From NCBI RefSeq assembly GCF_020103695.1, contig NZ_JAHXBF010000012.1, forward strand, positions 186,001 to 250,000: a DNA stretch of 64,000 nt, in the 5' to 3' direction. Source of the stretch: Hyalangium versicolor. GTDB lineage: Bacteria > Myxococcota > Myxococcia > Myxococcales > Myxococcaceae. Positions 52,317-61,516 of this stretch are shown piece after piece. The notes beneath the pieces were generated by a model. That model worked only from the letters and a program-made list of their open reading frames with translations. It searched no databases and was not told the origin of the DNA. The position numbers and the translations under genes were made by a program. How positions within the stretch are numbered: position 1 is the stretch's first letter; each line of letters opens with the position of its first letter.

Positions 52317-53735
52317 TCAGCCACGCATGAGGCTGCGCGCGAACATCAGCAGGGCGAAGCTGTTCATGGTGGCGTGCAGGAGGATGGGCGCGCGCAGCCC
52401 TCCGCTGGCCAGCCGCGCCCACCCCAGCATGAGCCCCAGGTAGAAGATCCACAGGGTGAACACGCCATAGAAGAGGTGGAGCGACGCGAACAGGCCCGCG
52501 CTCACCACCAGGGCCACCACCTGCCCCATCCATCCACGCAGCCACGGCAGGAGGACACCGCGGAACAGCAGCTCCTCGCCAATGGGAGCGAGCACCGCCG
52601 CCGGGACGATGAGCAGCACCCAGCCCAGCACCCCCATCGGCCCGTGCCGGGACATCTCCAACATGGGATGCGCGTTCTCCCCAGGCACGGCCGAGACAAG
52701 CCGCGAGAGCCAGACCAGCAGCACCAACACGCGTGAGCCCAGGGTGATGAACAGCCCCAGAGTCACGAAGTACGTCCAGAGCCAACCGCGCCCCTCCGCC
52801 TCCTCGGGGCCGGGGGCGCCGCGTCTCACGAGCAGCCCCGAGACGGCCACCAGGATCAATCCCTGTGCCCACAGGCTGAGCAGCAGCGTGCCGCGAGACG
52901 GCCCTCCCAGCAGTGCCGAGAACCCTTTCAGCGCCGCCAGGGCGCCAAGCCCTGCAACCCCGAGCACCCCCAGCACCGCGAGCGGACGCATATCCGCGCC
53001 ACGCCTCCGCCCCACGCCCCAGAGCACGACCAGCGCCACCACCACGAAGGACGTGCCGATCCACCCCCGCGGCATCGTCCGCAACCCCTCCAGAGCCTCC
53101 GACTCCTCCGGCCCCTCCGGCGCTGAGGGCTCGAACAACCCTCGAGGCGCTGGAGCGAGGGCTGAAGCCTCCACCGGCACGATGCGGACCTCTCGGCGCT
53201 CGCCTTCGTGCTCCACCTCCAAGAGCAGCCCTTCTGGCTTCGAAGCCTGGACCGCGTCGCGCAGGGCCTCGTGACCATCCACGGGCTCTCCATCGGCCCG
53301 GTGCACGACATCGCCCACCTGCAGGCCTCCATCCTTCGCCGGGCCTCGAGCCGTCACCTGCGCGAGCCGGACCCCAGGCCCCGGGTACTTCGGATCCGTG
53401 ATCACCCCCAACACCTTCTGGGACGTGAGTGGCGCCTTCATGGCCTCCGGGTTCTGCCGAGCCGCCACCGCCATGTGCAGACAGACCAGGGCCACCAGCG
53501 TGTCGAGGATGGCCAGGGCCAGCAGCCGCCGGAACCAACGCCGAGCCAAGGGGCTCGCCTCCCACCTCCGCCCAAACAGGGCGAGCCCCCAGACCACGGG
53601 CAACCCACAGACCGGAGTGAAGCCCGCCACCAGGGCCCAGATGAAGGATTGCCGAGCCCCCTCCTCGAGCACTCGCTGCTCTGGCGTGACAGGCGGCTCC
53701 TCGGGCGCGACAGGAGGCGGTGGGATGTCGGACAC
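52317..53735 (-). CDS. PDZ-containing CPBP-family intramembrane protease
   Basis: A 472-residue multi-pass protein starting at GTG 53735. Two N-terminal membrane helices precede a PDZ domain at about residues 105-190 (GPAKDGGLQVGDVVHRADGEPVDG), then at least five further helices. The CPBP/Abi motifs are intact: GEELLFRG (Glu-Glu-X3-Arg), FASLHLF and LHATMNS, which line the Rce1-type active site. A PDZ domain in front of the CPBP core is unusual and may select unfolded C termini. Substrates are unknown. Confidence 0.9.
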   Translation of the reverse strand: MSDIPPPPVAPEEPPVTPEQRVLEEGARQSFIWALVAGFTPVCGLPVVWGLALFGRRWEASPLARRWFRRLLALAILDTLVALVCLHMAVAARQNPEAMKAPLTSQKVLGVITDPKYPGPGVRLAQVTARGPAKDGGLQVGDVVHRADGEPVDGHEALRDAVQASKPEGLLLEVEHEGERREVRIVPVEASALAPAPRGLFEPSAPEGPEESEALEGLRTMPRGWIGTSFVVVALVVLWGVGRRRGADMRPLAVLGVLGVAGLGALAALKGFSALLGGPSRGTLLLSLWAQGLILVAVSGLLVRRGAPGPEEAEGRGWLWTYFVTLGLFITLGSRVLVLLVWLSRLVSAVPGENAHPMLEMSRHGPMGVLGWVLLIVPAAVLAPIGEELLFRGVLLPWLRGWMGQVVALVVSAGLFASLHLFYGVFTLWIFYLGLMLGWARLASGGLRAPILLHATMNSFALLMFARSLMRG

Positions 53736-53928
53736 GCAGCGTCTCTAGCACCCCGAGCCAGACCACGCACATCTCGCCGCGCAGCCTCGGGACCGCTCCA
53801 GCGCGTCAACGCAAGCGCACTCGCAGGACGACCTCCGCGCTCGCCTGCCTGCTTCCGACCCACCAGATCGTATTTCCGAGGGACATGCGCTTCAGGTTTG
53901 GCCGATTTCGGGTAATCCTTCGGCCCGC

Positions 53929-55485
53929 GTGCGTCTCCTGTCCTGTCTCCCTCTCCTGCTGTGCGCCGCCTGTGCAGCGCATGTGGCTTCCACCCCCGCC
54001 GCGTCGGCGCTCCCCGAGCATGCCGACGCGACAGCGGCCTCAGCCTCCGCGACGCCTCCCACCGCGTCCGTCACCGCCCCGGCGAGCAATTCTCCCGAGG
54101 GAGTGGCGCCAGCCGTGGCCGCCGAGTCCTCCCCGGAACAGGCCTCCGCGGGCGAGGATGCGGCGGAGGGCTCCGAGGGCGAAGCCGATGATGACAGCGC
54201 CGCCGCCGTCGAGGGGTTCGACTCGACCGAGGGCGACGAGGGCGAGGCCTCCGTGTCCAGCACCGGCACCCCGGAGCTGCAGTACACCTCCGATCTGTCC
54301 GAAGAGGAGCTGAAGCGCCGCTGGAAGGAGGACCCTGCTTCTCTCGGCTCCGTGTCCGTGGGCTTCGTGCAGAGCGGCCGGCTGGTCAACAGCGTGCGCT
54401 TCCCCGAGAGCCCGGACTGGACCGTCGTCTCGCCCGAGAAGGCCTGGACGACCTCCGAGACGGTGGACTACCTCACCCAGGTCATCCGCGAGCTGCGCAC
54501 GCGCTTCCCCAAGGCGCCCCTGCTCCGCGTGAACCAGATCAGCGCCAAGGACGGCGGCTACATCCGTCCCCACAAGAGCCACCAGAACGGCCGCGACGTG
54601 GACCTGGGCTTCTACTACCCGGACGGCAACCCCATCCGCGCCCGCGCGCGCGAGAAGTACATCGATCTCACGATGAACTGGGCCCTCGTCCGCGCGCTCG
54701 TCACCCTCTCCGACGTGCAGGTGATCCTCGTCGATCGCCGCGTCCAGAAGGTGCTCTACGACTACGCCCTCAAGAACGGCGAGGACAAGGCGTGGCTCGA
54801 CTCGCTGTTCCACGCGGGCGAGAACTCGATCATCAAGCACGCGCGTGGGCACCGGGATCACTTCCACGTCCGCTTCTTCAACCCACGCGCCCAGGAGCTG
54901 GGGCGCCGGCTGGCCCCACTGCTCGCGATGCAGCCCGAGCACAACATCGCCATGCACCGGGTCCGCTCGGGAGACACGCTCGGCGCCATCGCCATGCGCT
55001 ACAATTCCTCGGTGAACTCCATCCGCGGCGCGAATCGGATCCGCGGCACCCTGCTGCACATCGGCCAGGTGCTCTCCGTGCCGCTGCGCGGGCCCTGCAC
55101 CCAGTGCCCCGTGCCTCCGCCCGTGGTGGTGCCGCCCCGGCGCCTGCCCGCGCTCGCGAAGGTCGACGCCCAGCCCGAGGCGAAGCCCGCGGTGCAGGCC
55201 AAGGTCGACGTGCCGCCCGCCTCGCCCGCGCCAGCTGACGCTCCGCCCCCGGTGCAGGCGCAGGCCGACGTCCAGCCCGCCGTGCACACCGCGAGCGATG
55301 CCCCTGCCACCGTGCAGGCCCAGGTGAGCGCTCCCGCCGCGGAGCAGGCCAAGGCCCAGGTCCAACCCGCCGTGGTGCTGACTCCCCAGTCTCCACCCTC
55401 TGTCCAGGAGAAGACCGAGCCCCCGGCGGCAGCCCCGGCGAAGGACGAGCCCCCGACCACGGTGGTGAACAGCCCGAGCCCCTGA
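53929..55485 (+). CDS. MepA-like (M74) murein endopeptidase lipoprotein with LysM domain
   Basis: A 518-residue lipoprotein starting at GTG 53929; the lipobox is LLCAAC. After an acidic Ala-rich linker, residues about 140-335 form the LAS-type peptidase with zinc ligands in SHQNGRDVDLGFYYPDG and GHRDHFHVRF, as in penicillin-insensitive murein endopeptidase, which cuts D-Ala-meso-DAP crosslinks. A LysM domain at about 342-387 (MHRVRSGDTLGAIAMRYNSS) would bind glycan strands. The C terminus is Pro/Ala/Val/Gln-rich and disordered. It probably acts in outer-membrane-anchored cell-wall remodelling. Confidence 0.92.
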   Translation: MRLLSCLPLLLCAACAAHVASTPAASALPEHADATAASASATPPTASVTAPASNSPEGVAPAVAAESSPEQASAGEDAAEGSEGEADDDSAAAVEGFDSTEGDEGEASVSSTGTPELQYTSDLSEEELKRRWKEDPASLGSVSVGFVQSGRLVNSVRFPESPDWTVVSPEKAWTTSETVDYLTQVIRELRTRFPKAPLLRVNQISAKDGGYIRPHKSHQNGRDVDLGFYYPDGNPIRARAREKYIDLTMNWALVRALVTLSDVQVILVDRRVQKVLYDYALKNGEDKAWLDSLFHAGENSIIKHARGHRDHFHVRFFNPRAQELGRRLAPLLAMQPEHNIAMHRVRSGDTLGAIAMRYNSSVNSIRGANRIRGTLLHIGQVLSVPLRGPCTQCPVPPPVVVPPRRLPALAKVDAQPEAKPAVQAKVDVPPASPAPADAPPPVQAQADVQPAVHTASDAPATVQAQVSAPAAEQAKAQVQPAVVLTPQSPPSVQEKTEPPAAAPAKDEPPTTVVNSPSP

Positions 55486-55567
55486 GGGCCCCGCCAGCGC
55501 AAGACACGCTCCCTGTCTGCCTCCAGCGATATAGAGTCATCCTCGCTCTAGCCCCTGAGGATGACGG

Positions 55568-55897
55568 ATGACGCCCTCCGCCGAGGATCGCTTCAACATC
55601 GAGGTCATCAAGCTGCTGCTCCAGATCGCCTGGAGCGATCGCCAGCTCACCCACGCCGAGCAGTTGGTGATCTTCGGCCTGGGCCGGAGCTGGAACGTGC
55701 CCGAACCGGAGCTCCAGTCGCTCCTGGAGACGCTCAGGGCCGGAGGCTCCCTGCCCGAGCCCGACATCGAGGTGCTGCGCACCCGCCCCGATGACGTGCT
55801 GGAGGCCGCCCGCGCCCTGGCCGTCTCGGATGGCTCCTTCGCAGACTCTGAGAAAGGCATGATCGAGCGCATCCAGGCTCGGCTCGGTGCGTCGTAG
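55568..55897 (+). CDS. TerB-like protein
   Basis: A 109-residue all-helical cytoplasmic protein. VIKLLLQIAWSDRQLTHAEQ and the later ALAVSDGSFADSEKGMIERI have the repeated Asp-Gly/Asp-X-X-(hydrophobic)-X-X-X-E pattern of the TerB/DjlA-associated fold. The role is unknown; in tellurite-resistance proteins the fold binds metal. ATG 55568 has TGAGGA in front. No other ter gene is in the window. Confidence 0.8.
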   Translation: MTPSAEDRFNIEVIKLLLQIAWSDRQLTHAEQLVIFGLGRSWNVPEPELQSLLETLRAGGSLPEPDIEVLRTRPDDVLEAARALAVSDGSFADSEKGMIERIQARLGAS

Positions 55898-55920
55898 TCC
55901 CCGACGTGTCGAGTCCGGGG

Positions 55921-55941
55921 GCACTCCTTATATAGGAGTGC
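55921..55941 (+). promoter_or_regulatory. Palindrome overlapping the ribosome-binding site of a regulator gene
   Basis: Arms GCACTCCT (55921-55928) and AGGAGTGC (55934-55941) are perfect 8-bp inverted repeats around TATAT. The right arm contains the ribosome-binding site AGGAG and ends one base before the ATG at 55942. It could be an operator for the encoded winged-helix protein, a translation-blocking hairpin, or both. Confidence 0.7.
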
Positions 55942-56313
55942 ATGATCCCCCGCCCCGGAGCCGCCCCCGCCTCGGAAGCATCCTGGACCTTCCTGACGAA
56001 TCACGCCCACGTGCTGCTGTGTCTCGCGATGGACTCCCAGGCGCGGATCCGGGAGATCGCCGACAAGGTTGGCATCACCGAGCGCGCGGTGCAGAAGATC
56101 GTCGCGGATCTCGAGGAGGGCGGCTACCTGACCCGAGCCCGGGCTGGGAGGCGCAACCGCTACCAGATCCACGCGCACCAGCCCCTGAGGCACCCCATCG
56201 AGAGCCACCGGAACATCGAGGCGCTGCTGGCCCTGGTGCTCTCGCCTGACGCGGCCTCCGCGGAGCACGCCAGGCCCGTCCGTCCCCGCGCGTCCAGCCA
56301 CCCCCCTCGATAG
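55942..56313 (+). CDS. Winged-helix transcriptional regulator
   Basis: A 123-residue DNA-binding protein. The winged helix runs from HVLLCLAMDSQARIREIADK through ITERAVQKIVADLEEGGYLT to RRNRYQIH, the wing of MarR/ArsR-like folds. No metal-binding or receiver region is present. The C-terminal 25 residues are Pro/Arg-rich. The start ATG abuts a perfect palindrome that includes its ribosome-binding site, suggesting self-repression. It converges on the PP2C phosphatase gene. Confidence 0.82.
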   Translation: MIPRPGAAPASEASWTFLTNHAHVLLCLAMDSQARIREIADKVGITERAVQKIVADLEEGGYLTRARAGRRNRYQIHAHQPLRHPIESHRNIEALLALVLSPDAASAEHARPVRPRASSHPPR

Positions 56314-56345
56314 GACCCGAGAGAGGCCGTCTTCGACTCGGAGCG

Positions 56346-57116
56346 TTAGATCAACCCCGCCGCCGGCGACCACGGAGCGGCCAGGCGCACCACCACGGCG
56401 GTGATGTTGTCGCGCCCACCCGCATCAAAGGCGCTGGTGACCAGCGTGTTGCATGCGTCGGTGAGGCTCGGGCGGGACAGGCCGGTGATGATGCCCTCCG
56501 GCCCCAGCGGCTCGTAGAGGCCGTCCGAGCACAGCAGGTACACATCCCCCGGGCGCAGCTCCAGCCGCTGCACCGTGGGCTCGGCGCGATCCGTGCCCAG
56601 CGCACGGGTGATGATGTGGCCGAAGGCGCTCTGCCCCCGCGGAGGCGGTGCGAGCCCCGCCGCGCGCAGTTCCTCCGTCACCGAGTGATCCTGGGTGACG
56701 GCCTCGAGCTCGCCGCCGCGCAGCCGGTAGAGGCGGCTGTCTCCCACATGGGCCACGGCCCCACCCTTCTCGCCCACGGCGAGCGCGACGACCGTGGAGC
56801 CCATGTCCCGCAGGTATCCCACCCGGCGTGAGATGAGTTCTCGCTGCGCGAGCGCGGTGCAGGCCGTCAGCAGGTTCTCCTCACGGCTGTGCTGGGGGTT
56901 GAGCTGGATGGGCCAGGTGGCATCCGGATCGCGCACCAGCCGCTCGCCATACTCGGAGAAGGCATCCACGACACAGCGGCTGGCCACCTCGCCCCCGGCC
57001 TGACCTCCGAGCCCGTCGGCCACGACGTACAGGCCGAGATCCGTCCGGATGACATAGGCATCCTCGTTGTGGGCTCGCCTGCCGACATGTGTCTGTCCCG
57101 CGCTCTCGATTCGCAT
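56346..57116 (-). CDS. PP2C-type Ser/Thr protein phosphatase
   Basis: A 256-residue PPM phosphatase. The metal-binding Asp residues are in NEDAYVI, VADGLGGQAGG, SDGLYEPLG and GRDNITAVVV, in standard order. It hydrolyses phosphoserine/threonine and would oppose kinases such as those at 49884 and at the right edge. ATG 57116 follows GAGGAGG; the much longer upstream frame reads through non-coding sequence. No membrane segment is seen. Confidence 0.95.
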   Translation of the reverse strand: MRIESAGQTHVGRRAHNEDAYVIRTDLGLYVVADGLGGQAGGEVASRCVVDAFSEYGERLVRDPDATWPIQLNPQHSREENLLTACTALAQRELISRRVGYLRDMGSTVVALAVGEKGGAVAHVGDSRLYRLRGGELEAVTQDHSVTEELRAAGLAPPPRGQSAFGHIITRALGTDRAEPTVQRLELRPGDVYLLCSDGLYEPLGPEGIITGLSRPSLTDACNTLVTSAFDAGGRDNITAVVVRLAAPWSPAAGLI

Positions 57117-57369
57117 ACCGTCCTCCTCGTTCCCCCCGGGACAGCAAGCGGGGGACCACCTCCAAGCATGCGAAACGACATCGGCGACAGGGGCCAGACA
57201 CCCCGGCCGACCCACCAAGGATAGCAGGGATGGGGACTCTATACCCCATGGCGGGCGGATGACCCAGTTTCCCCCGCCTGGGGACGAAGCCAGCGAGCAG
57301 GGGTAGCAACTTCCAGGGGTTCGGCGTGACAATGCGGATGCAGCCCGCCTTCCGTCCGCACGAGGCCCC

Positions 57370-58557
57370 ATGACTTCCATCCGACGTCTGCTCTCCGGGA
57401 TCTCCTCTTCGGCGGTCTCCTGGGCGCGCTACGAGGTGACGGCGCCCATCCGCCAGAAGCCCACCGCGCCGGTGGAGCCGGTACGGCGTGGGTTCTCGGA
57501 CCACAGTGACTTCCAGTCCGCGGAGGAGGCCGAGCGCTCGCCGCTCGATGCCCATGCTCCGCAGTTGGCGGGAAGGGAACGCCGGGCGCTGGATCCGCTG
57601 AGCGCCTACACGGGAAGGAGCGACTTCCAGGCCCGCCTGCCGCGCTACCAGCACCTGCTGGGGACGAACGTGCCGCCCCCGCCGAAGCGCTACTGGGAGT
57701 CCGCTCGTGCCCAGACTCCGAATGCGGCGCCGCAGCAGGAGCCGGAGAGCATGAAGGCTGGCGCTCGCACGAGCCTCACCGCTCCGACGGATCTGGAGCA
57801 GGCCTTCGAGCTGGCGGGCGAGGACGACTCGGTGCTGCTCTACAAGGGCGAGGGAGACGCGGGCGGCCGCTCGGTGGTTCAGCGCTCGGACGGCAGCGTC
57901 ACCGACCCGGCGGAGCCGGACAAGCGCTTCGCGAGCACCGAGGAGTGGGAGCAGGCGCACCCGGACCTGAGCCAGACAGTGTCCCTGTCGCGCAATGATG
58001 CCGAGCTCGTGCTGGCCATGCCCGAGGGCGAGGCGCGGGATGAGATCCTCGCGGAGCTGGCCGCTCCGGAGACCTCCACCGCTTCGAGCCAGGCGAACGC
58101 ATCGCGTGACGACTTCATGCCGTCGCTGGATGATCTGCCAACGAACGCGGAGCCCGAGCCGGAGACAGGGAACTCGGATGGCTTCATGCCATCACTGGAC
58201 GATCTGCCCGGGGATGGCGGGCAGGTGGAGCAGTTGCTCGCGGCCGCGGAGGATTCCGTACCGCTCTCGCCCGAGGAGCTGGACGGGCAGCTCAGCCCCA
58301 CGGGCGAGCTGGCCGAGGGACGCAGCCCCATGGACGTGGCCAGCCTGGTGGCGCGGCGCGGAACACCGGAGATGCAGGCGCGGGTCGCCACCACGCTCCA
58401 TGACCGGAGCCGGACGCCCGACCTGCCCGAGGCCGCGGCATGGTCGCGCGGTGCGGCACTGGCGGCGTCGGCCAGTCCCGAGGCCTCCGCCGCCTTCCTC
58501 CAGCACGTGGGAGAGGCGCAGCTCGCGGACTTCGTGCGCTCCGTGATGCAGTCCTGA
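57370..58557 (+). CDS. Hypothetical protein with DFMPSLDDLP repeats
   Basis: A 395-residue acidic protein without signal peptide, membrane segment or recognised domain. The central part is disordered and contains two near-identical DDFMPSLDDLP / DGFMPSLDDLP units about 70 bp apart (58108 and 58177). The C-terminal 75 residues look helical (GTPEMQARVATTLHDRSRTP; AAFLQHVGEAQLADFVRSV). The stop TGA shares its last A with the ATG of the next gene, so the two are translationally coupled and their products probably work together. Confidence 0.8.
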   Translation: MTSIRRLLSGISSSAVSWARYEVTAPIRQKPTAPVEPVRRGFSDHSDFQSAEEAERSPLDAHAPQLAGRERRALDPLSAYTGRSDFQARLPRYQHLLGTNVPPPPKRYWESARAQTPNAAPQQEPESMKAGARTSLTAPTDLEQAFELAGEDDSVLLYKGEGDAGGRSVVQRSDGSVTDPAEPDKRFASTEEWEQAHPDLSQTVSLSRNDAELVLAMPEGEARDEILAELAAPETSTASSQANASRDDFMPSLDDLPTNAEPEPETGNSDGFMPSLDDLPGDGGQVEQLLAAAEDSVPLSPEELDGQLSPTGELAEGRSPMDVASLVARRGTPEMQARVATTLHDRSRTPDLPEAAAWSRGAALAASASPEASAAFLQHVGEAQLADFVRSVMQS

Positions 58558-60200
58558 TGCAGAGCCCTTCCGACATGAATGTTCCTTCCGGGCCCTCGAT
58601 CATGGGCCTGCTGCTGCGCGCGGTGGCGGAGCTGCCGCGCGAGCCGTCCACCGACATCCTCGTCACCCAGGCCTTCCTCCAGGCCGATGCGCGGGCGTTC
58701 CAGAGTCCCGAGTTTCGAGCGGGGCTGGTGGCCTGCCTCGCGGCGGTGCGCTACCCGGAGGCGGGAGAGGCGCGAGAGCAGGATGTGGCGCAGTGGGAGC
58801 AGCTGCTCTCGGAGCCGCTGGGCGAGCAACTGCTGAGCGATCCACGGCTCACGCCCGAGCAGCGCGTGGCCAACCTCTCTTTCTTCCTGCTGCGGCGGGA
58901 GCTACCAGTACCGCTGTTGTCTCCGGCTGGGGGCAACCTCACCAGCGTGGCTGCTCACGAGGCACAACTGGCGATCCAGGCGTTCGCTCCGGAGCAGGTG
59001 GCGTCCGTGGCGCGCTTCCCCGTGGAGCTTGCGGCTCGATTCCCGGAGCTGGCGAGGCTCACTCCTCCCGTGGATGCGCAAACCATCGCAGGGCTCATCC
59101 CCGAGACGTTGCCGCCAGAGCAGGCCGCGCGGATCCTGGACTCGCTCGCCGACGAGGCCCTCGCGTCCACACTGGAAGAATCGCCGGTGAAGGCATGGCG
59201 ACAGGCCTTCGGCACCCTGGCGTCGGAGGGAATACGAGCGCTGGCGGAGCAGGCCAGGACCGAGACAGAGCCCCAACGGGTGGCGCAGCTCCTCGTGCTT
59301 GGGGGGCTCCAACACCAGGCCTTCTCCCAGAGCATCGTCCCCCTCACGGAGGACGCGCTCGCACGGAACCATCGGCCACCGGGAGCGGTGGGTGCCGTGG
59401 GCGGCGTGGCGCGAGAGCTGATCTCCACGAGCGTCGTTCAGCTCGGCATGGCCCTGGGAGGTCCCGTCGGAGTGAACGCGGCGAAGCTGATCCTTCGCAA
59501 GGTCTTCCAGACGGTGGATTCGCTCTGCGAGGGAGGAAAGCTGCCGCTGGGGGCTCTGGCGGGAGAAGTGCTTGGCATCCCCGGGCTGGGCCTGGCGCCC
59601 GGAGCGATCGGCGAGGTGGTCACGGCGCTGACCCAGCTCTATGCGAACCGGCTCGCCGGGCTGGAGGAAGAAGAGGGGCAGACCTTCCTGGAAGAGCTCC
59701 TCCCGCTCCTGTTCCGAGGAGAAGTCGAGGGACTGGGCGCAGCCTGGAACACCCTGCTCAACAACCCGGAGCACATGGAGTTCCTCCGAGACATGGACGG
59801 GATGGCCCGCGCACAGGCGCTCAGCGTGCTGCTCGTGGGAGGCGCCGTCGGAGCCTTCCCATGGGAGGAGATCACGCCAACGCTCCAGATGCAGGGCCAG
59901 GCGATCTTCAGCCATGCCCTGCCCGCGGACACATCGCCCGAGGCAGTGCCCACGCGCTACGCCGCCAGCGCGGCCCTGGCAGTGGCTGTGCTGGCCAATG
60001 AAGAGATCTACGAGCAGGTCTGCCTGGGCGTCTCCTCGCCCGAGGAGGCACTGACCCAGGCCCGCGAGTTCGGCTCGGGCCTGTTTGCCGGAGGCACGGA
60101 TCAACCCGATGCCTTGCTCAGCCTCGCGATGCTCCGCGCCATCACCCCCGTGCGCAGTTACGAAGCGACGGATGACGGTGACGGCGACGACGAGGATTGA
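58557..60200 (+). CDS. Hypothetical protein coupled to the upstream gene
   Basis: A 547-residue protein whose ATG overlaps the preceding TGA by one base. The N-terminal 230 residues look helical (LLRAVAELPREPSTDILVTQ). Around residues 280-360 lies a Gly/Ala-rich hydrophobic stretch (GAVGAVGGVARELI; LGMALGGPVGVNAAKLILRK; LAGEVLGIPGLGLAPGAIG) that could enter a membrane or pack as a core. The tail is a short acidic run (DDGDGDDED). No family was recognised. With its partner it forms a two-gene unit following the divergent PP2C phosphatase. Confidence 0.8.
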   Translation: MQSPSDMNVPSGPSIMGLLLRAVAELPREPSTDILVTQAFLQADARAFQSPEFRAGLVACLAAVRYPEAGEAREQDVAQWEQLLSEPLGEQLLSDPRLTPEQRVANLSFFLLRRELPVPLLSPAGGNLTSVAAHEAQLAIQAFAPEQVASVARFPVELAARFPELARLTPPVDAQTIAGLIPETLPPEQAARILDSLADEALASTLEESPVKAWRQAFGTLASEGIRALAEQARTETEPQRVAQLLVLGGLQHQAFSQSIVPLTEDALARNHRPPGAVGAVGGVARELISTSVVQLGMALGGPVGVNAAKLILRKVFQTVDSLCEGGKLPLGALAGEVLGIPGLGLAPGAIGEVVTALTQLYANRLAGLEEEEGQTFLEELLPLLFRGEVEGLGAAWNTLLNNPEHMEFLRDMDGMARAQALSVLLVGGAVGAFPWEEITPTLQMQGQAIFSHALPADTSPEAVPTRYAASAALAVAVLANEEIYEQVCLGVSSPEEALTQAREFGSGLFAGGTDQPDALLSLAMLRAITPVRSYEATDDGDGDDED

Positions 60201-60215
60201 AGCGCCGGGTGCTCC

Positions 60216-61508
60216 TCAGGGAGCTTTCGCGCCACCCGCGAGGGCATCCAGCTCGTCCTGGATCTCCTTCACGTCCTCGGAGAAGCGTCCGATGTAGCGG
60301 GAGCGCTCTTCGCTCTGCCACTCCTCGGAGGAGAAGACGGAGTTGGGGTACTCACGCGTGGTGTGCACATAACCCGGGAGCGTGGAGAGCAGCTCGCGGT
60401 CCGGATCTCCGCGTTCCTTGAGCAGGAAGCCCTCCACGTCGCGCAGCTTCAGCGGTAAGGCGGGCGCCTCGTCGAGGATGAGCTTGCCGAAGACGACGAA
60501 GTCCACCTCCTGAGGCCCCGCGGGGATCTCCTCGTTGAAGGACACGTAGGCAAAGGGGACTCCCGCCTCATCGTCCACGCGGCCCGCCAGCACGTAGCGC
60601 CCGGCCGTGCGCACCTGGAGCCCCACATAGATGTGCAGGGAGCCACGCACCACCGCCTCGCGCACCTTGCCGGTGAAGCGGGCCGGCGGCGAGGGCGTGA
60701 AGAGGATGTCGAAGAAGGCGCTGCCCTCCGCGCTGCCGGAGCGCACCTGGAACGAGATGCGCAGCGTGCCGGAGTACAGCGGGAAGCCCTGCTTCGAGGG
60801 CTGGAAGGCCGTGGTGAACGTGCCATCCCCGGCCAGCACATCGCCCTGAGTGCCATCATCCACGAAGGACAGCGGCACGGCCGCCAGCGGGGCCTGGCCT
60901 CCCAGGGCGTGCTCGGCTTCGTGCGCCGTGGCATTCGTCACCTGGCACGGCAGCGGCTGGTTCGAGATGTTCTCGCAGCCGACGTAGAAGTGCACCACCT
61001 CGTCCCCGGCGACGAAGACCTTCTCCTGCTTCAGCTTGAGCTGCACATCCGACGAGCCGTCGCGCTTGAGCGGCTGCTTGCGCTCGGGAGAAGCCAGCTG
61101 CTCCTGATCCGGGTGCTCGCGGATGGGGCGGGACTCGGGTGGGTAGCGAGTGCCCGCGACGTATGAGTCGAGCGAGAACTTCGCCCGCTCGAGCCGCTTC
61201 TCCAGCACTGCGCGCTGAGCCTCACGCTCCTCTTCCTCGCGAGAGCGAGGCGGAGCCACTGGAGCAGCTGCCTTGCCGGGAGCCACTGGAGCACCGGGAG
61301 CAGCGCCGGCGATGGCCTTCGCTCCCGAGGCGCCCGAGGACTGCGAGAGTCCCGGCGCGGACGAGGTGCCTGCAACCTCGTCCGGCCCGGATTCACCCGC
61401 GCTCCCAATCCACCACAGCCCTCCGAACACGATCGGCACGAGCAGCAGCAGCCACAGCGCTCGACGTGAACGGGAGCTCTGAGCAGGAGCGGGGGTGTTC
61501 ACGGCCAT
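60216..61508 (-). CDS. Membrane-anchored periplasmic protein, Ig-like repeats
   Basis: A 430-residue protein with one N-terminal anchor (RRALWLLLLVPIVFGGLWW), a Pro/Ala/Ser linker and Arg/Glu-rich helix, then a beta-rich periplasmic part (VFVAGDEVVHFYVGCENISN; GTLRISFQVRSGS) whose DGTQGDVLAGDGTFTTAF segment resembles the choice-of-anchor/Ig-type domains of myxobacterial surface proteins. The C terminus is charged. The gene at 61517 lies 8 bp upstream on the same strand, so they form an operon. Function unknown. Confidence 0.8.
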   Translation of the reverse strand: MAVNTPAPAQSSRSRRALWLLLLVPIVFGGLWWIGSAGESGPDEVAGTSSAPGLSQSSGASGAKAIAGAAPGAPVAPGKAAAPVAPPRSREEEEREAQRAVLEKRLERAKFSLDSYVAGTRYPPESRPIREHPDQEQLASPERKQPLKRDGSSDVQLKLKQEKVFVAGDEVVHFYVGCENISNQPLPCQVTNATAHEAEHALGGQAPLAAVPLSFVDDGTQGDVLAGDGTFTTAFQPSKQGFPLYSGTLRISFQVRSGSAEGSAFFDILFTPSPPARFTGKVREAVVRGSLHIYVGLQVRTAGRYVLAGRVDDEAGVPFAYVSFNEEIPAGPQEVDFVVFGKLILDEAPALPLKLRDVEGFLLKERGDPDRELLSTLPGYVHTTREYPNSVFSSEEWQSEERSRYIGRFSEDVKEIQDELDALAGGAKAP

Positions 61509-61516
61509 GGCTCGGA

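Noticed and set aside
54040..55365. A 441-codon open frame on the minus strand
   Set aside because: It is antisense to the MepA-LysM gene; the Gly/His/Leu-rich product has no motif.
57117..57369. Possible -10 element (TATACC / TATAGA) between the phosphatase and the orphan pair
   Set aside because: No acceptable -35 at 16-18 bp on either strand; too weak to annotate.
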